The notes beneath the pieces are model-generated. The model was not told the origin of the DNA and searched no databases. It saw only the letters and a list, made by a program, of their open reading frames with translations. Made by a program: the position numbers and the translations under genes. Shown piece by piece: positions 1 through 7,913 of a stretch of 64,000 nt of DNA. Source of the stretch: an uncultured Phycisphaerales bacterium (GTDB lineage: Bacteria > Planctomycetota > Phycisphaerae > Sedimentisphaerales > Anaerobacaceae); assembly GCA_937927975.1 (NCBI GenBank), contig CALEZT010000010.1:1-64000 (forward strand). The letters are read 5' to 3'. Position 1 is the first letter of the stretch; the number at the start of each line of letters is the position of its first letter.

Positions 1-46
1 AGATCGTATTCGGTGACTGGAGTTCAGACGTGTGCTCTTCCGATCT
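1..46 (+). other. Illumina adapter residue (not genomic)
   Basis: The first 46 bases match the P7-side TruSeq primer: AGAT from the end of the P7 arm, then an 8-base index (positions 5-12, CGTATTCG), then the read-2 adapter from GTGACTGGAG at 13 to CTTCCGATCT ending at 46. Read as protein it gives the TGVQTCALPI peptide that contaminates sequence databases. Genomic sequence starts at 47. Confidence 0.96.
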
Positions 47-480
47 ACGCAACCATGCTCAAGGACGACCTTGCGGAAGCCGGGATTTGCTACGTCGATG
101 AACAAGGCCGGGTGTTCGATTTTCATGCCCTGCGTCACCAATGCGGCACACTGCTGGCCCAGGCGGGTGTTCACCCGAAGACCGCACAAATGATCATGCG
201 ACACGCCGACATCAACCTCACGATGTCCTTGTACTCGCACACGCTTCGAGGGCAGGAGGCTGCGGCGGTTGCCGCCCTGCCGAGCTTGTCTGTCGAGTCG
301 TCTCAGAAGATGGCCAAGACGGGCACGGACGACCGAGAAGATTTCTTGCGTTCTTCTTGTGTTTCAGACGACCAATCCCGTACACGGACGAACGGGGACG
401 TACGCTTGGCGACCCCGAAAACGCATTTTTCTTCTAAAAATGAGGTTTCCTCTTCGCCTGGTTATCCCCAGCAGCTATAA
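47..480 (+). CDS. Tyrosine recombinase/integrase, C-terminal fragment (5' end missing)
   Basis: This is the C-terminal catalytic part of a phage-type integrase, the family that cuts and rejoins DNA through a tyrosine-DNA intermediate. It contains the H-x-x-R box (HALRH, codons near 124-138), the downstream histidine in MRHAD (codon near 202) and the nucleophilic tyrosine in LYSHT (codon near 232). The N-terminal DNA-binding domain and first catalytic Arg lie off the contig. A tail of about 70 residues with no recognisable domain follows, ending in TAA at 478-480. The open frame runs back into the adapter, so any start codon upstream of 47 is artificial. It suggests a mobile element lay beyond the contig edge. 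No tRNA or attachment site is visible next to it. Confidence 0.8.
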
Positions 481-592
481 TGGTTTACAATGTCCGGGCA
501 TCCTGGCGGTCGGCGCTGCCCTCTGGAGTGGATCTCGCGTGGGCGTGGTTTCCCGGGCCGAATCGGTGGGAAGTGAATCGAGAGAACGCTGC

Positions 593-1087
593 GTGGAAAC
601 GAAGTTCAACGTCTTTGAGATTCTTCAAATCGCCGAGCAGGTGGAACGCAAGGGGGCCAAGTTCTACCTCAAGACCGCCGAACTGTTCGACGACGCGAAC
701 CTCCGCGACATCTACTACCGTCTGGCCACGTGGAAGGCCAAGCACGAGAAGATCTGGGCGCGCATGAGAAGGCGATTCTCCGAAAAGACCGGCGAGTTCG
801 GCACCTTCGATCCGGACAACTACGTGCTCTCGAACCCGCAGGTAATGTCCGGCCTGGCCGGGTCCAGCACCAAGCTGGAAGCGCCAAATCGGCTGACCGG
901 GCGGGAGAACCGACGCCAGATTCTCAAGGACGCCATTCGCCGGGCCAACGAAGTGATCATCTTCTACCACGGCCTGAAGGACTTCGCCCGCGATCCAGCG
1001 TGCCAGCAGATGCTCGACCGGATCATTCGGGAAGAGGATCGTCAGATCGGGTTTCTTCACGAGGAGTTGAAGACGGCGACTCCGTGA
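593..1087 (+). CDS. Ferritin-like / rubrerythrin-type four-helix protein
   Basis: The 164-residue product resembles the di-iron ferritin/rubrerythrin superfamily. Helix 1 has the pattern E-x-x-G-x-x-F-Y (near residues 18-25). A second helix carries KHEKIW, and the last helix carries REEDRQIGFLHEEL, giving Glu/His residues where these proteins bind iron. There is no C-terminal rubredoxin CxxC domain, so it is not a classical rubrerythrin. A role in peroxide or iron handling is inferred from the fold only. The start is GTG at 593, chosen because GAGAGA lies 7 bases upstream and the family-like sequence begins there; an open frame reaches further up but is not protein-like. The 3' end overlaps the convergent AI-2E gene by 65 bp. 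Confidence 0.72.
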   Translation: METKFNVFEILQIAEQVERKGAKFYLKTAELFDDANLRDIYYRLATWKAKHEKIWARMRRRFSEKTGEFGTFDPDNYVLSNPQVMSGLAGSSTKLEAPNRLTGRENRRQILKDAIRRANEVIIFYHGLKDFARDPACQQMLDRIIREEDRQIGFLHEELKTATP

Positions 1088-2372
1088 AGTCTCCGGCCAT
1101 GAGTCTGGCGATCGGTCGGAACATGTCGAATTGCATCAACATGATGCGAATGGCCGCGGTGATGGGCGCCGCCAGGAACATGCCGACGATGCCCCAGAGG
1201 AGCCCCCAGAACGACAAAGCCAGAAGAATCGTGACCGGGTGCAGGTTCAACCCTTCGCCCTGGAGCTTGGGCTCGATGATGTTCCCCACGACGTTCTGAA
1301 GCACGCCGGGGACCGCGATCACCACGACAATCATCCACGGCGACGACTGAAACTGCACTACCGCGATCGGCAGGGGCAGGAATGTCACGATGATCGAACC
1401 GATCGACGGGATGAAATTGAGCAGGAAGGCCAGGATCCCGAACACGCCGGCAAGCTTGAGGCCTGCGAGCGTCAGGATCACCCAGACCATGGTTCCGGTG
1501 ACGGCCGAGGCCACGATCTTGATGCCGACGTACTTGCGGATCTTGCCGACCACCTCCGAATAGACCTGGGAATGGGTCGTGTAGGGATTGCGTCCCATGA
1601 GCAGAAAGAGCACGAAGATGATCACGAAGAGCATGCTCGAGATCAGTCCCAGAATCGTTCCGAATCCATTTGTGACGATATTGAAGATGTAGTTCTTCAA
1701 GTCCTTGACGATCTGCTGGGTATCGATCCGCGGCGTCTTCTTGGGGAGTCTTTGTTCGATGGCGGCCGGAGTGTTGGGCTCGTTGACCTCGTCCACGAGC
1801 GAAGCCGGCGCAGGCTCCGCCTCCAGAGTGGCTGTCCCGTCGGCCTCGTCGACCATCGAAGAAAGCACCAGGGGACCCGGCTTCAGCGGGATCGGCTCGA
1901 CCGCACTCGGCGCGGCCGGCGTCGGCAAAGGCCTCGCATCGTTCGGCGAGACAACGGGCGCCGGCTCTTCTTTCGGATAGATGTACTCGATGGTCTCGAT
2001 GAACTTGTTGGCCATGTTCTCGAAGCTCGCGCTGTACTCGCCGGCCGTCAGGACGATGGTCGTGATCGCCTGCGCAATGAGAAGAAAGACCAGCGCCAGC
2101 ACCGCCATAACCACCAGGAGGGTGACCACAATCGCGATAAAACGCGGGAGTCGAAGCCATTTGACCTGAAAGTCCTCGATCGGAGACACGAGCGCCACGA
2201 TGAACAGCGCCACGACGAACGGGATCATCACGACCCGAGTGTAGATCAGTGCCGCCGCCAGAGCCACCACGGCGATGATCGACAGAGCGACCGTGTTCAG
2301 CCAGTTCTGTTCCTTGTGATCGTGCGACATAGACCCCTGGATCCTGTTGATTATGGAAAGTTCTCGTTTCAT
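1023..2372 (-). CDS. AI-2E family transporter (PerM/UPF0118-like)
   Basis: A polytopic inner-membrane protein of about 449 residues with the paired N-terminal hydrophobic helices and the C-terminal GxxxFxLxPxxG-like membrane core of AI-2E/PerM exporters. Members have been linked to autoinducer-2 export or Na+/H+ antiport; the substrate here is unknown. It is about 100 residues longer than usual because of a Pro/Ala/Glu-rich hydrophilic insert around residues 145-220, after the second hydrophobic block. The ATG at 2372 overlaps the TGA of the upstream RNase HII-like gene as ATGA, suggesting translational coupling. Other starts are an ATG two codons upstream (2378) or one 14 codons downstream at 2330, which follows AGGGG. 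Confidence 0.85.
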   Translation of the reverse strand: MKRELSIINRIQGSMSHDHKEQNWLNTVALSIIAVVALAAALIYTRVVMIPFVVALFIVALVSPIEDFQVKWLRLPRFIAIVVTLLVVMAVLALVFLLIAQAITTIVLTAGEYSASFENMANKFIETIEYIYPKEEPAPVVSPNDARPLPTPAAPSAVEPIPLKPGPLVLSSMVDEADGTATLEAEPAPASLVDEVNEPNTPAAIEQRLPKKTPRIDTQQIVKDLKNYIFNIVTNGFGTILGLISSMLFVIIFVLFLLMGRNPYTTHSQVYSEVVGKIRKYVGIKIVASAVTGTMVWVILTLAGLKLAGVFGILAFLLNFIPSIGSIIVTFLPLPIAVVQFQSSPWMIVVVIAVPGVLQNVVGNIIEPKLQGEGLNLHPVTILLALSFWGLLWGIVGMFLAAPITAAIRIMLMQFDMFRPIARLMAGDFTESPSSTPREETRSDDPLPE

Positions 2373-3328
2373 CGGCATCGGATCAATCGCTCGTTGTCGA
2401 TCGCCACATGGGGCAATCTCGTTCGTAGTTCGTTCACAAACCGCTGCCCATCCTGCCAGTACCCCGCCGTGGGCTTCAGGCCGGCGTCGAGTTTCGCAAA
2501 ATACAGGTTCATCCGGTCCATGAGCAGCTCCCTGAGGTATTTGCTGAACATGGAGGCCAGCGAAACCGCAAGATAGCGGTCGTCCGCTTTGACTTCGAAC
2601 GTCAAACGCACAGTCCGGGTCCCGCCTCGCAACTCATAGTCGCTGCGTTCCTCGCCTTCCTCCAGGACCGCAAGCTCCATCTCGGGAAAGCTCCGCAGGA
2701 GATTCTCGCGGTAATGGGTCCGCCCGCCCTGCCGGTCAATCTGGATGCGGATGTCCTCGCGGGGGAATGCCGTCAGCAGATCCTGGATCAACTGCGTCAC
2801 CGCGATGAACAGGACCTGGGCTTTGTTTCGCACGCGACTGACCATCCGATTGAAATGGGCAACGTCCAGACAGCAGGTCCGCACGTGCGACAGCGACGCT
2901 CCATGGGCCCTCAAATCCTCCGAAAAGACTCTCGCGGCGATCCGCTGATCGCTCGAACCGGCCGGCAGTCGGCATTCGTTCAGGTCCTGATACCATGCGT
3001 ATTCCGCCAACCGCGGCAGACAGTCCGGACACAACGCCGTCAACAGGCCCGTCAGGTCCGACGGTCTCTTGCCCATGCAGTCCAATGCGACCAGGGACGT
3101 CCGCTCCAGATGGCCCATGCCCTCTTCCCGGTCGAAGGCCTTCTTGCTGTCGGCGATCAGCAGCCGGCCGGCCAGACGCTTGCGGCACTTGCCCACGCTT
3201 TTGGCGAGCGTCTGCCAGAGGTCCGCATCGAGCAGGGCCGGCTCGACCGCGAACGCCGCGGACGACACCACCAGCGGTCCGAGAAGCGGTCCGAAGCCCG
3301 CCTCGTCTATCCCTGCCAGAATCGCCAT
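2369..3328 (-). CDS. rnhB: Ribonuclease HII-like protein with altered substrate-sensing motif
   Basis: RNase HII cuts the RNA strand of RNA-DNA hybrids and removes misincorporated ribonucleotides. The hallmark IDEAGFGPLLGPLVV is at residues 7-21, giving catalytic Asp8 and Glu9. VKADDRYLAVSLASMFSK matches the KGDxxxxxIAxASIxAK region that supplies another catalytic Asp. IDRQGGR probably holds the fourth acidic residue. Two things are odd: the protein has 319 residues against about 200 for typical bacterial RNase HII, and the GRG motif that contacts the ribonucleotide (GKG in RNase HIII) reads GFG here. It is the first gene of a coupled pair with the AI-2E transporter. The symbol is given by family; activity on ordinary RNase HII substrates is uncertain. 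Confidence 0.75.
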   Translation of the reverse strand: MAILAGIDEAGFGPLLGPLVVSSAAFAVEPALLDADLWQTLAKSVGKCRKRLAGRLLIADSKKAFDREEGMGHLERTSLVALDCMGKRPSDLTGLLTALCPDCLPRLAEYAWYQDLNECRLPAGSSDQRIAARVFSEDLRAHGASLSHVRTCCLDVAHFNRMVSRVRNKAQVLFIAVTQLIQDLLTAFPREDIRIQIDRQGGRTHYRENLLRSFPEMELAVLEEGEERSDYELRGGTRTVRLTFEVKADDRYLAVSLASMFSKYLRELLMDRMNLYFAKLDAGLKPTAGYWQDGQRFVNELRTRLPHVAIDNERLIRCR

Positions 3329-3409
3329 CGGCGTCTTTGCCTTTCCATTCCATTTCCAACCACAGTCTCATGCGGACCAGCCACGACAGAGCCTACGTCC
3401 GCGCCTCCG

Positions 3410-3438
3410 GTGATAGCGTAAACCCCGGCGTTTGTCAA
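3410..3438 (-). promoter_or_regulatory. Putative sigma70 promoter for the RNase HII-like gene
   Basis: On the minus strand TTGACA (3438-3433) is followed after 17 bp by TATCAC (3415-3410). The start codon lies about 80 bp further on. The -10 match is weak. Nothing else was seen in the 3329-3523 intergenic stretch. Confidence 0.4.
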
Positions 3439-3523
3439 CGTTTCTCGAACCGGGCAGTCTGGCGACGCGTGCCGTCTGACCATCCCACGCCGGACGATCC
3501 AGTCGGATACCCCGCGCGCGGTG

Positions 3524-3946
3524 CTATCGATGGTATGCTCCGCCCTGGCGTCGCTGCTCGGACTTGGCGCTGATGACGGTGCCCTCCCGCACGTCCAGGC
3601 CGATCCGCTCGATCAGCGTCTTGATGTACGCCAGATGCGGGCACGGCGGCGAATGGTAGTTGTCCTTGGCCACGCAGGAAGACAGTTGCACGACGATCCG
3701 ATCCTTCGTGACGCCCTCCTTCTTGGCGATGGTCCGCAGGAACTGGGTGAGCTTGCGGTGGCTCGCCCGGCCGCAGCAGCCGCCGCAGGTGATCGTCAGA
3801 CAGCGGATGGTCTTGTCCCTGGGGTACTCTGCAAAGCCGCCGGTCCTCTCGTGAAAGGCCTTCTCACACAGATAGCCCGGACATCGCTCCTTGACGATGT
3901 GACATTGCAGGATGACGACGTAATCCTTGCCGGCAAGATCGGTCAT
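3524..3946 (-). CDS. CGGC domain protein (putative metal-binding)
   Basis: A 140-residue Cys-rich cytoplasmic protein of the CGGC-domain family, which is thought to bind metal but has no established reaction. The signature TCGGCCGR sits at residues 53-60, preceded by Cys15, Cys22, Cys27 and Cys49; more cysteines follow in SSC and PPC. The start is ATG 3946, because GAGAGAG lies just upstream and family sequence begins there; a longer open frame runs antisense through the neighbouring gene but is not protein-like. It is 11 bp downstream of the LhgO gene on the same strand, so the two are probably cotranscribed. Confidence 0.82.
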   Translation of the reverse strand: MTDLAGKDYVVILQCHIVKERCPGYLCEKAFHERTGGFAEYPRDKTIRCLTITCGGCCGRASHRKLTQFLRTIAKKEGVTKDRIVVQLSSCVAKDNYHSPPCPHLAYIKTLIERIGLDVREGTVISAKSEQRRQGGAYHR

Positions 3947-3957
3947 GTTCGCTCTCT

Positions 3958-5178
3958 CTACAGCTTGAAATGCTCGGTGGCGACGCGGTTGATGTGCTCG
4001 CCGATCGCCAGCGATGCGGTGGCCGCGGGCGACGGCGCGTTCAGGACGTGGATCGCGTTGCCGCGAGTCTCGATCTGGAAATCGTCGACGAGCGCGCCCT
4101 TGGGCCCGAGGGCCTGGGCTCGTACGCCGGCTTTGGAGGGGTGGATGTCCTCGGGCCCCAGCGACGGGATCAGACGCTGCAACTGCTCGACCAGCAGCTT
4201 CTTGCGAAAAGCGCGGGCGTACTCGTTCAGGCCGTAGCGCCAGTGCCTCGCGAAGAGCAGCCATGTCCCTGGATACGAGAGCGACTCCCACGCGTCACGG
4301 AGGCTGAAGTCGGTCTTGCCATAACCTTCGCGTTTGAAGGAGAACACCGCGTTCGGGCCGCACTCGACGGACCCGTCCACCATCCGCGTGAAATGCACGC
4401 CCAGGAACGGAAACTGCGGATCGGGGACCGGATAGATCAGGTTGCGGACCTTGCCCGCTGCGGCGGGGCTGAGTTCAGAGTAGTCGCCTCGGAACGGAAT
4501 GATCCGGACCGAGGGGTCGATCCCGTCCATGCGGGCGACCCGGTCGGATTGCAGGCCTGCGCAGTTGATCAGGAAGCGCGTGCTGAACGAGCCCTTGAGC
4601 GTCAACACGTTGGTATAGAAGTCGTGCTTGTCGAAGCCGCGGGCCTCGTGATAGACGAGCACCCTGTTCCGGACGCTCGCATCGCGGACGAGTTCCGCCA
4701 GCTTGTTGACCACGCCCACGAAGTCGATGATGCCCGCCGAGGGCACGTGCAGGGCCGCGATGCCTGCGGCGCACGGCTCGATCTGCCTGATCCGTTCCAT
4801 GCCGATCCGTTCGATGCCTTCGACGCCGTTCTGAAGGCCGTTCTGGAGGATGCGGTCCATGGCCGGCAGTTCGGCCTTGTCGGTGGCGACGATGATCTTG
4901 CCGCAGAGGTCGTGGCGGATCTCGTGCGTCCTGGCGAATTCGATCAGTTCCCGACGTCCTGCGGTACAGGTCGTGGCCTTGATCGAGCCGGGCTTGTAGT
5001 ACAAGCCGGAATGGATCACGCCGGAGTTGCGCCCCGTCTGGTGGGCGGCCAGCCTGCCCTCCTTCTCCAGCACGGCGATGCGGACTTTCGGATGGGCCCG
5101 CGAGATCTTGTACGCGACAGCCAAGCCGACAATTCCTCCGCCGATTACGACAATGTCGAAATCCGTCTTCACCTGCAT
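3958..5178 (-). CDS. lhgO: L-2-hydroxyglutarate oxidase/dehydrogenase (FAD)
   Basis: This is a 406-residue FAD enzyme of the LhgO/YgaF (DAO) family, which oxidises L-2-hydroxyglutarate to 2-oxoglutarate and passes electrons to the quinone pool or oxygen. The FAD-binding VVIGGGIVGLAVAY is at residues 10-23, followed by the glutamate of VLEKEG at the end of the second beta strand. The conserved HQTGRNSGVIHSGLYY, typical of LhgO, is at about residues 46-61. Full length for the family. AAGGGA lies 7 bases before the ATG. It precedes the CGGC-domain gene, separated by 11 bp. Confidence 0.9.
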   Translation of the reverse strand: MQVKTDFDIVVIGGGIVGLAVAYKISRAHPKVRIAVLEKEGRLAAHQTGRNSGVIHSGLYYKPGSIKATTCTAGRRELIEFARTHEIRHDLCGKIIVATDKAELPAMDRILQNGLQNGVEGIERIGMERIRQIEPCAAGIAALHVPSAGIIDFVGVVNKLAELVRDASVRNRVLVYHEARGFDKHDFYTNVLTLKGSFSTRFLINCAGLQSDRVARMDGIDPSVRIIPFRGDYSELSPAAAGKVRNLIYPVPDPQFPFLGVHFTRMVDGSVECGPNAVFSFKREGYGKTDFSLRDAWESLSYPGTWLLFARHWRYGLNEYARAFRKKLLVEQLQRLIPSLGPEDIHPSKAGVRAQALGPKGALVDDFQIETRGNAIHVLNAPSPAATASLAIGEHINRVATEHFKL

Positions 5179-5295
5179 CGAGCAATCCCTTGAACCATGC
5201 CACCCTGCGGCAGCAGGATACCGATCCGACCGGCGGGAGTCAACGCGAAAGGGTTCTTTTGGGCGAATCGCAAGACCGGGATGGAGGCACCAGGC

Positions 5296-7758
5296 TCAGG
5301 GTCGAATGGTGGCAAGTTCGTCGGCTGGGGAAACCGCCGAGAGCACGGACACAGGGGCAGACAACAGCGACGTGGCGAGGCTGCGGACCAATTCGCTGGC
5401 GTCCTGCCTGGCGATCCACTCCAGCACGGGACGGAAGTTGTCGCCGTGGTTGTTCGCCAGAAGGTAGACCGCCATCAGACGCACCGGCCACTGGTCGTGG
5501 TTGAGGTTCTTCGCAGCCGCCGTGGCCAACTCCGCGTCGAGCGGAACCAGCAGCAGGTCGGCCATCGCGTGGACCTTCACGACCCAGTCGTCCGCGTTGG
5601 GGCTCAACAGCAGTCCCGAGACGCTCGTCAGAGAGGACCGCAGCAGCTCGGTGAGCCACGGCTTGTACCGATACGGATACAGCGTCCTGCCCTCCTCGGC
5701 CATGATCTGCTGCTCCCGAAGGAGGCCCGTGAACAGATGGGCTGTCTGAATCTTCTGTCCCTGCTGGCCCGAGGAAATCAGGTTGAAGCGGCTCCGGACG
5801 TCCTCGGCCGTGATCTCCGCGGCCGGCCGCTTGATTGCGACGGTGACGGGCTTGAGGTCCACCAGGCGATTGCCAAGCATGCCTGCCTGGCTGGCGGGGT
5901 CCAGGTACAGCGTGAACTGGATATCGAGCGAAGCCTGCGGATGGGCCGCCAGCAGCCTGCGAAGCTCTCCGCTGGAGAGCCGGACCTTGTGGACGAGGCT
6001 CCTGCCGGACGGGACGAGCAGATCCGTGCGGATCGTCTGCGAGAACAGGTCGGGGATTTCCCTCGTGAGACTCCCGCCGACCCGGGCGGCGATCTGGATG
6101 CCGCCGCGGAACAGCCCTTCCGGCGAAACCACCAGAGGATCGGCCCCTTTGTTCGTGATCGTGACGACGCCGTCGAGGTCGGCTCCATACGAATAGTCGC
6201 TGCCCAGGACGATGAACTGCACATCGAGCATTTTGTCCGGAGCGAAGAACCGAGGCGTCACCGTCTGACCGAGGCTTTGCGTCAGGTAGGTCGTGATGGC
6301 CGTGGTGTCCACGGGCGAGACGTACTCGCTGCCCAGTTCCCGCAGCATTTCCTTGGCGGTCTCGGCGGCCAGCGATCCTGCGTCCTTGGCGACCGCGGTC
6401 TTGAGCGTCTTGATCGCTCCGGCGTGGTCCCCTTCAGCCACCTGGACCCTCGCCTGCGCGATGTCTGCGATCTGCGTGCGTTCAAAGGCCGCCAGAAACG
6501 CCTTGGCCGACTTCATATCGCCGTTCATGGTCAGAGCGTAGGCGAGCAGGCCTCCCGCGGAGGGCGAATTCGGTTCGGTGGAGTAAGCCTGGTTGGCCCA
6601 CGCGACCGCCTGGGCGGGGTCCTTGCGGGCGAGACAGTAGTACCAGGCGATCTGCTTGGCGTTCAACTGCACCGAGGGAAAGCCCTCGCTCTGCTGGTTC
6701 GGCTTCAACTGGGCCGGCGCGGTCTTGAGCACCTGCGAGGCCCGCTGCTCGGCCTGGGTGAAGATCTCTTTGGCCTTGGCGTGGTCGCCGGCCTTGATGG
6801 CTGCCTTGCCGGCGATGGCTTCGAGGAACAGATCGAACTGGCCGCCGTTGCGGATCGTCTGGGCGATCTGGATGCAGACCTGCTGGTTCTGCCGGCTGTT
6901 GTAGCAGGCGATGGCCCAGGGCAGATAGACGTGCGGCGGCAGCGGCTCCGACGGGTAGAGGTATTGGAAGAGCTGGGCGCAGTACAAATACGATTGCGAG
7001 GCCAGGTCGTAGAGCCCCAGCCGCTCTGCGTATTGCGCGAAAGCCACGGCAGCGTTGATGTCCAGCGGGTTCTCCTGCACGGTCAGACGAAGACGCTCGA
7101 GGTAAACCGCAGGGCCGATCTCGTTGGGCGCCAACTCGGCCACCTTCGCGAAAGCCGTCCGACTGTACTTGTTGTTCGTGTAGGCCTGGAGCATGTAGAA
7201 CTTCGCGGCCTCCTTGTCGCCCTTATCGAGCATGAGCTGGCCCAGGAGGATCGCCAGTTCCGAATCGATCGCCGGGTTCCGGTTGCCGATCGCCTTGGCC
7301 AGTGTCTCGAGCATCTCCTTGCGTCGATCGACCGAATTGAGCGGACGGAGAAGACACTGGACGGCGTCCATGACGACCACACGGTCCGCGGACGGGCCGA
7401 CGTAGCTCTGGAGGCACAGCAGGATGTGGTCGGTGTAGTCCCGCTGCTCGTTGCGGGTTGCGGCTCGCAAAATGAGGGGTTCAATGCCCTCGGCATTTCC
7501 GTCCAGACTCCGAGCGGCTGTCAGAAGAAGAATCGCCTGATCGGCATGAGGTCCGGTAACAGTCTTGGACTGCACCAGCTCGCGCGCGATGTCGATGAAT
7601 CGCTCTGCGGCCGACGACGCCAGCGGAGACACAGAGGTCTTGAGAGGAGCCGCTGCGACAGGCCCGGCGGCAGGCTTCATGGCGGGTGTCTGCGACCGGA
7701 TCGGCGCAGCAAGCAGGCCCATCGCCAGGAACACCGCGATCGACCTGTTCACGAGCAT
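5296..7758 (-). CDS. Exported tetratricopeptide-repeat protein, function unknown
   Basis: An 820-residue protein with an N-terminal signal peptide (MLVNRSIAVFLAMGLLAAP) and an Ala-rich helical body. Repeated helix pairs with the A-x-x-Y and N-x-A-A-x-x-A-x spacing of TPR-like repeats fill roughly residues 60-470. They are followed by a mixed alpha/beta region with no recognised domain and a helical C-terminus. It probably acts as a periplasmic scaffold. The start at 7758 is chosen over one ten codons upstream because AAGGAGA lies 7 bases before it. It is a single-gene unit between lhgO and the di-heme gene. Confidence 0.75.
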   Translation of the reverse strand: MLVNRSIAVFLAMGLLAAPIRSQTPAMKPAAGPVAAAPLKTSVSPLASSAAERFIDIARELVQSKTVTGPHADQAILLLTAARSLDGNAEGIEPLILRAATRNEQRDYTDHILLCLQSYVGPSADRVVVMDAVQCLLRPLNSVDRRKEMLETLAKAIGNRNPAIDSELAILLGQLMLDKGDKEAAKFYMLQAYTNNKYSRTAFAKVAELAPNEIGPAVYLERLRLTVQENPLDINAAVAFAQYAERLGLYDLASQSYLYCAQLFQYLYPSEPLPPHVYLPWAIACYNSRQNQQVCIQIAQTIRNGGQFDLFLEAIAGKAAIKAGDHAKAKEIFTQAEQRASQVLKTAPAQLKPNQQSEGFPSVQLNAKQIAWYYCLARKDPAQAVAWANQAYSTEPNSPSAGGLLAYALTMNGDMKSAKAFLAAFERTQIADIAQARVQVAEGDHAGAIKTLKTAVAKDAGSLAAETAKEMLRELGSEYVSPVDTTAITTYLTQSLGQTVTPRFFAPDKMLDVQFIVLGSDYSYGADLDGVVTITNKGADPLVVSPEGLFRGGIQIAARVGGSLTREIPDLFSQTIRTDLLVPSGRSLVHKVRLSSGELRRLLAAHPQASLDIQFTLYLDPASQAGMLGNRLVDLKPVTVAIKRPAAEITAEDVRSRFNLISSGQQGQKIQTAHLFTGLLREQQIMAEEGRTLYPYRYKPWLTELLRSSLTSVSGLLLSPNADDWVVKVHAMADLLLVPLDAELATAAAKNLNHDQWPVRLMAVYLLANNHGDNFRPVLEWIARQDASELVRSLATSLLSAPVSVLSAVSPADELATIRP

Positions 7759-7829
7759 CTGTTTCTCCTTAAACTCGCAGAGAGCCATGTCTTAGCGTAT
7801 GTCGGGCGGCGACGTCGGCCGCTTTAAGG

Positions 7830-7858
7830 ATTATCGGCATGAACACAGGGCCCCACAA
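7830..7858 (-). promoter_or_regulatory. Putative promoter for the TPR protein gene
   Basis: Minus strand TTGTGG (7858-7853), 17 bp, GATAAT (7835-7830). The predicted start of transcription lies about 65 bp before the ATG at 7758. Confidence 0.45.
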
Positions 7859-7913
7859 GCCTTTTAGACAATGCAGCGTCCGATAAGTTCCCTCAGAAAG
7901 CTCGGGCGACACC

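Noticed and set aside
5197..7827. An 876-codon plus-strand open frame over the TPR gene
   Set aside because: Antisense shadow; the minus-strand gene has a signal peptide and Shine-Dalgarno.
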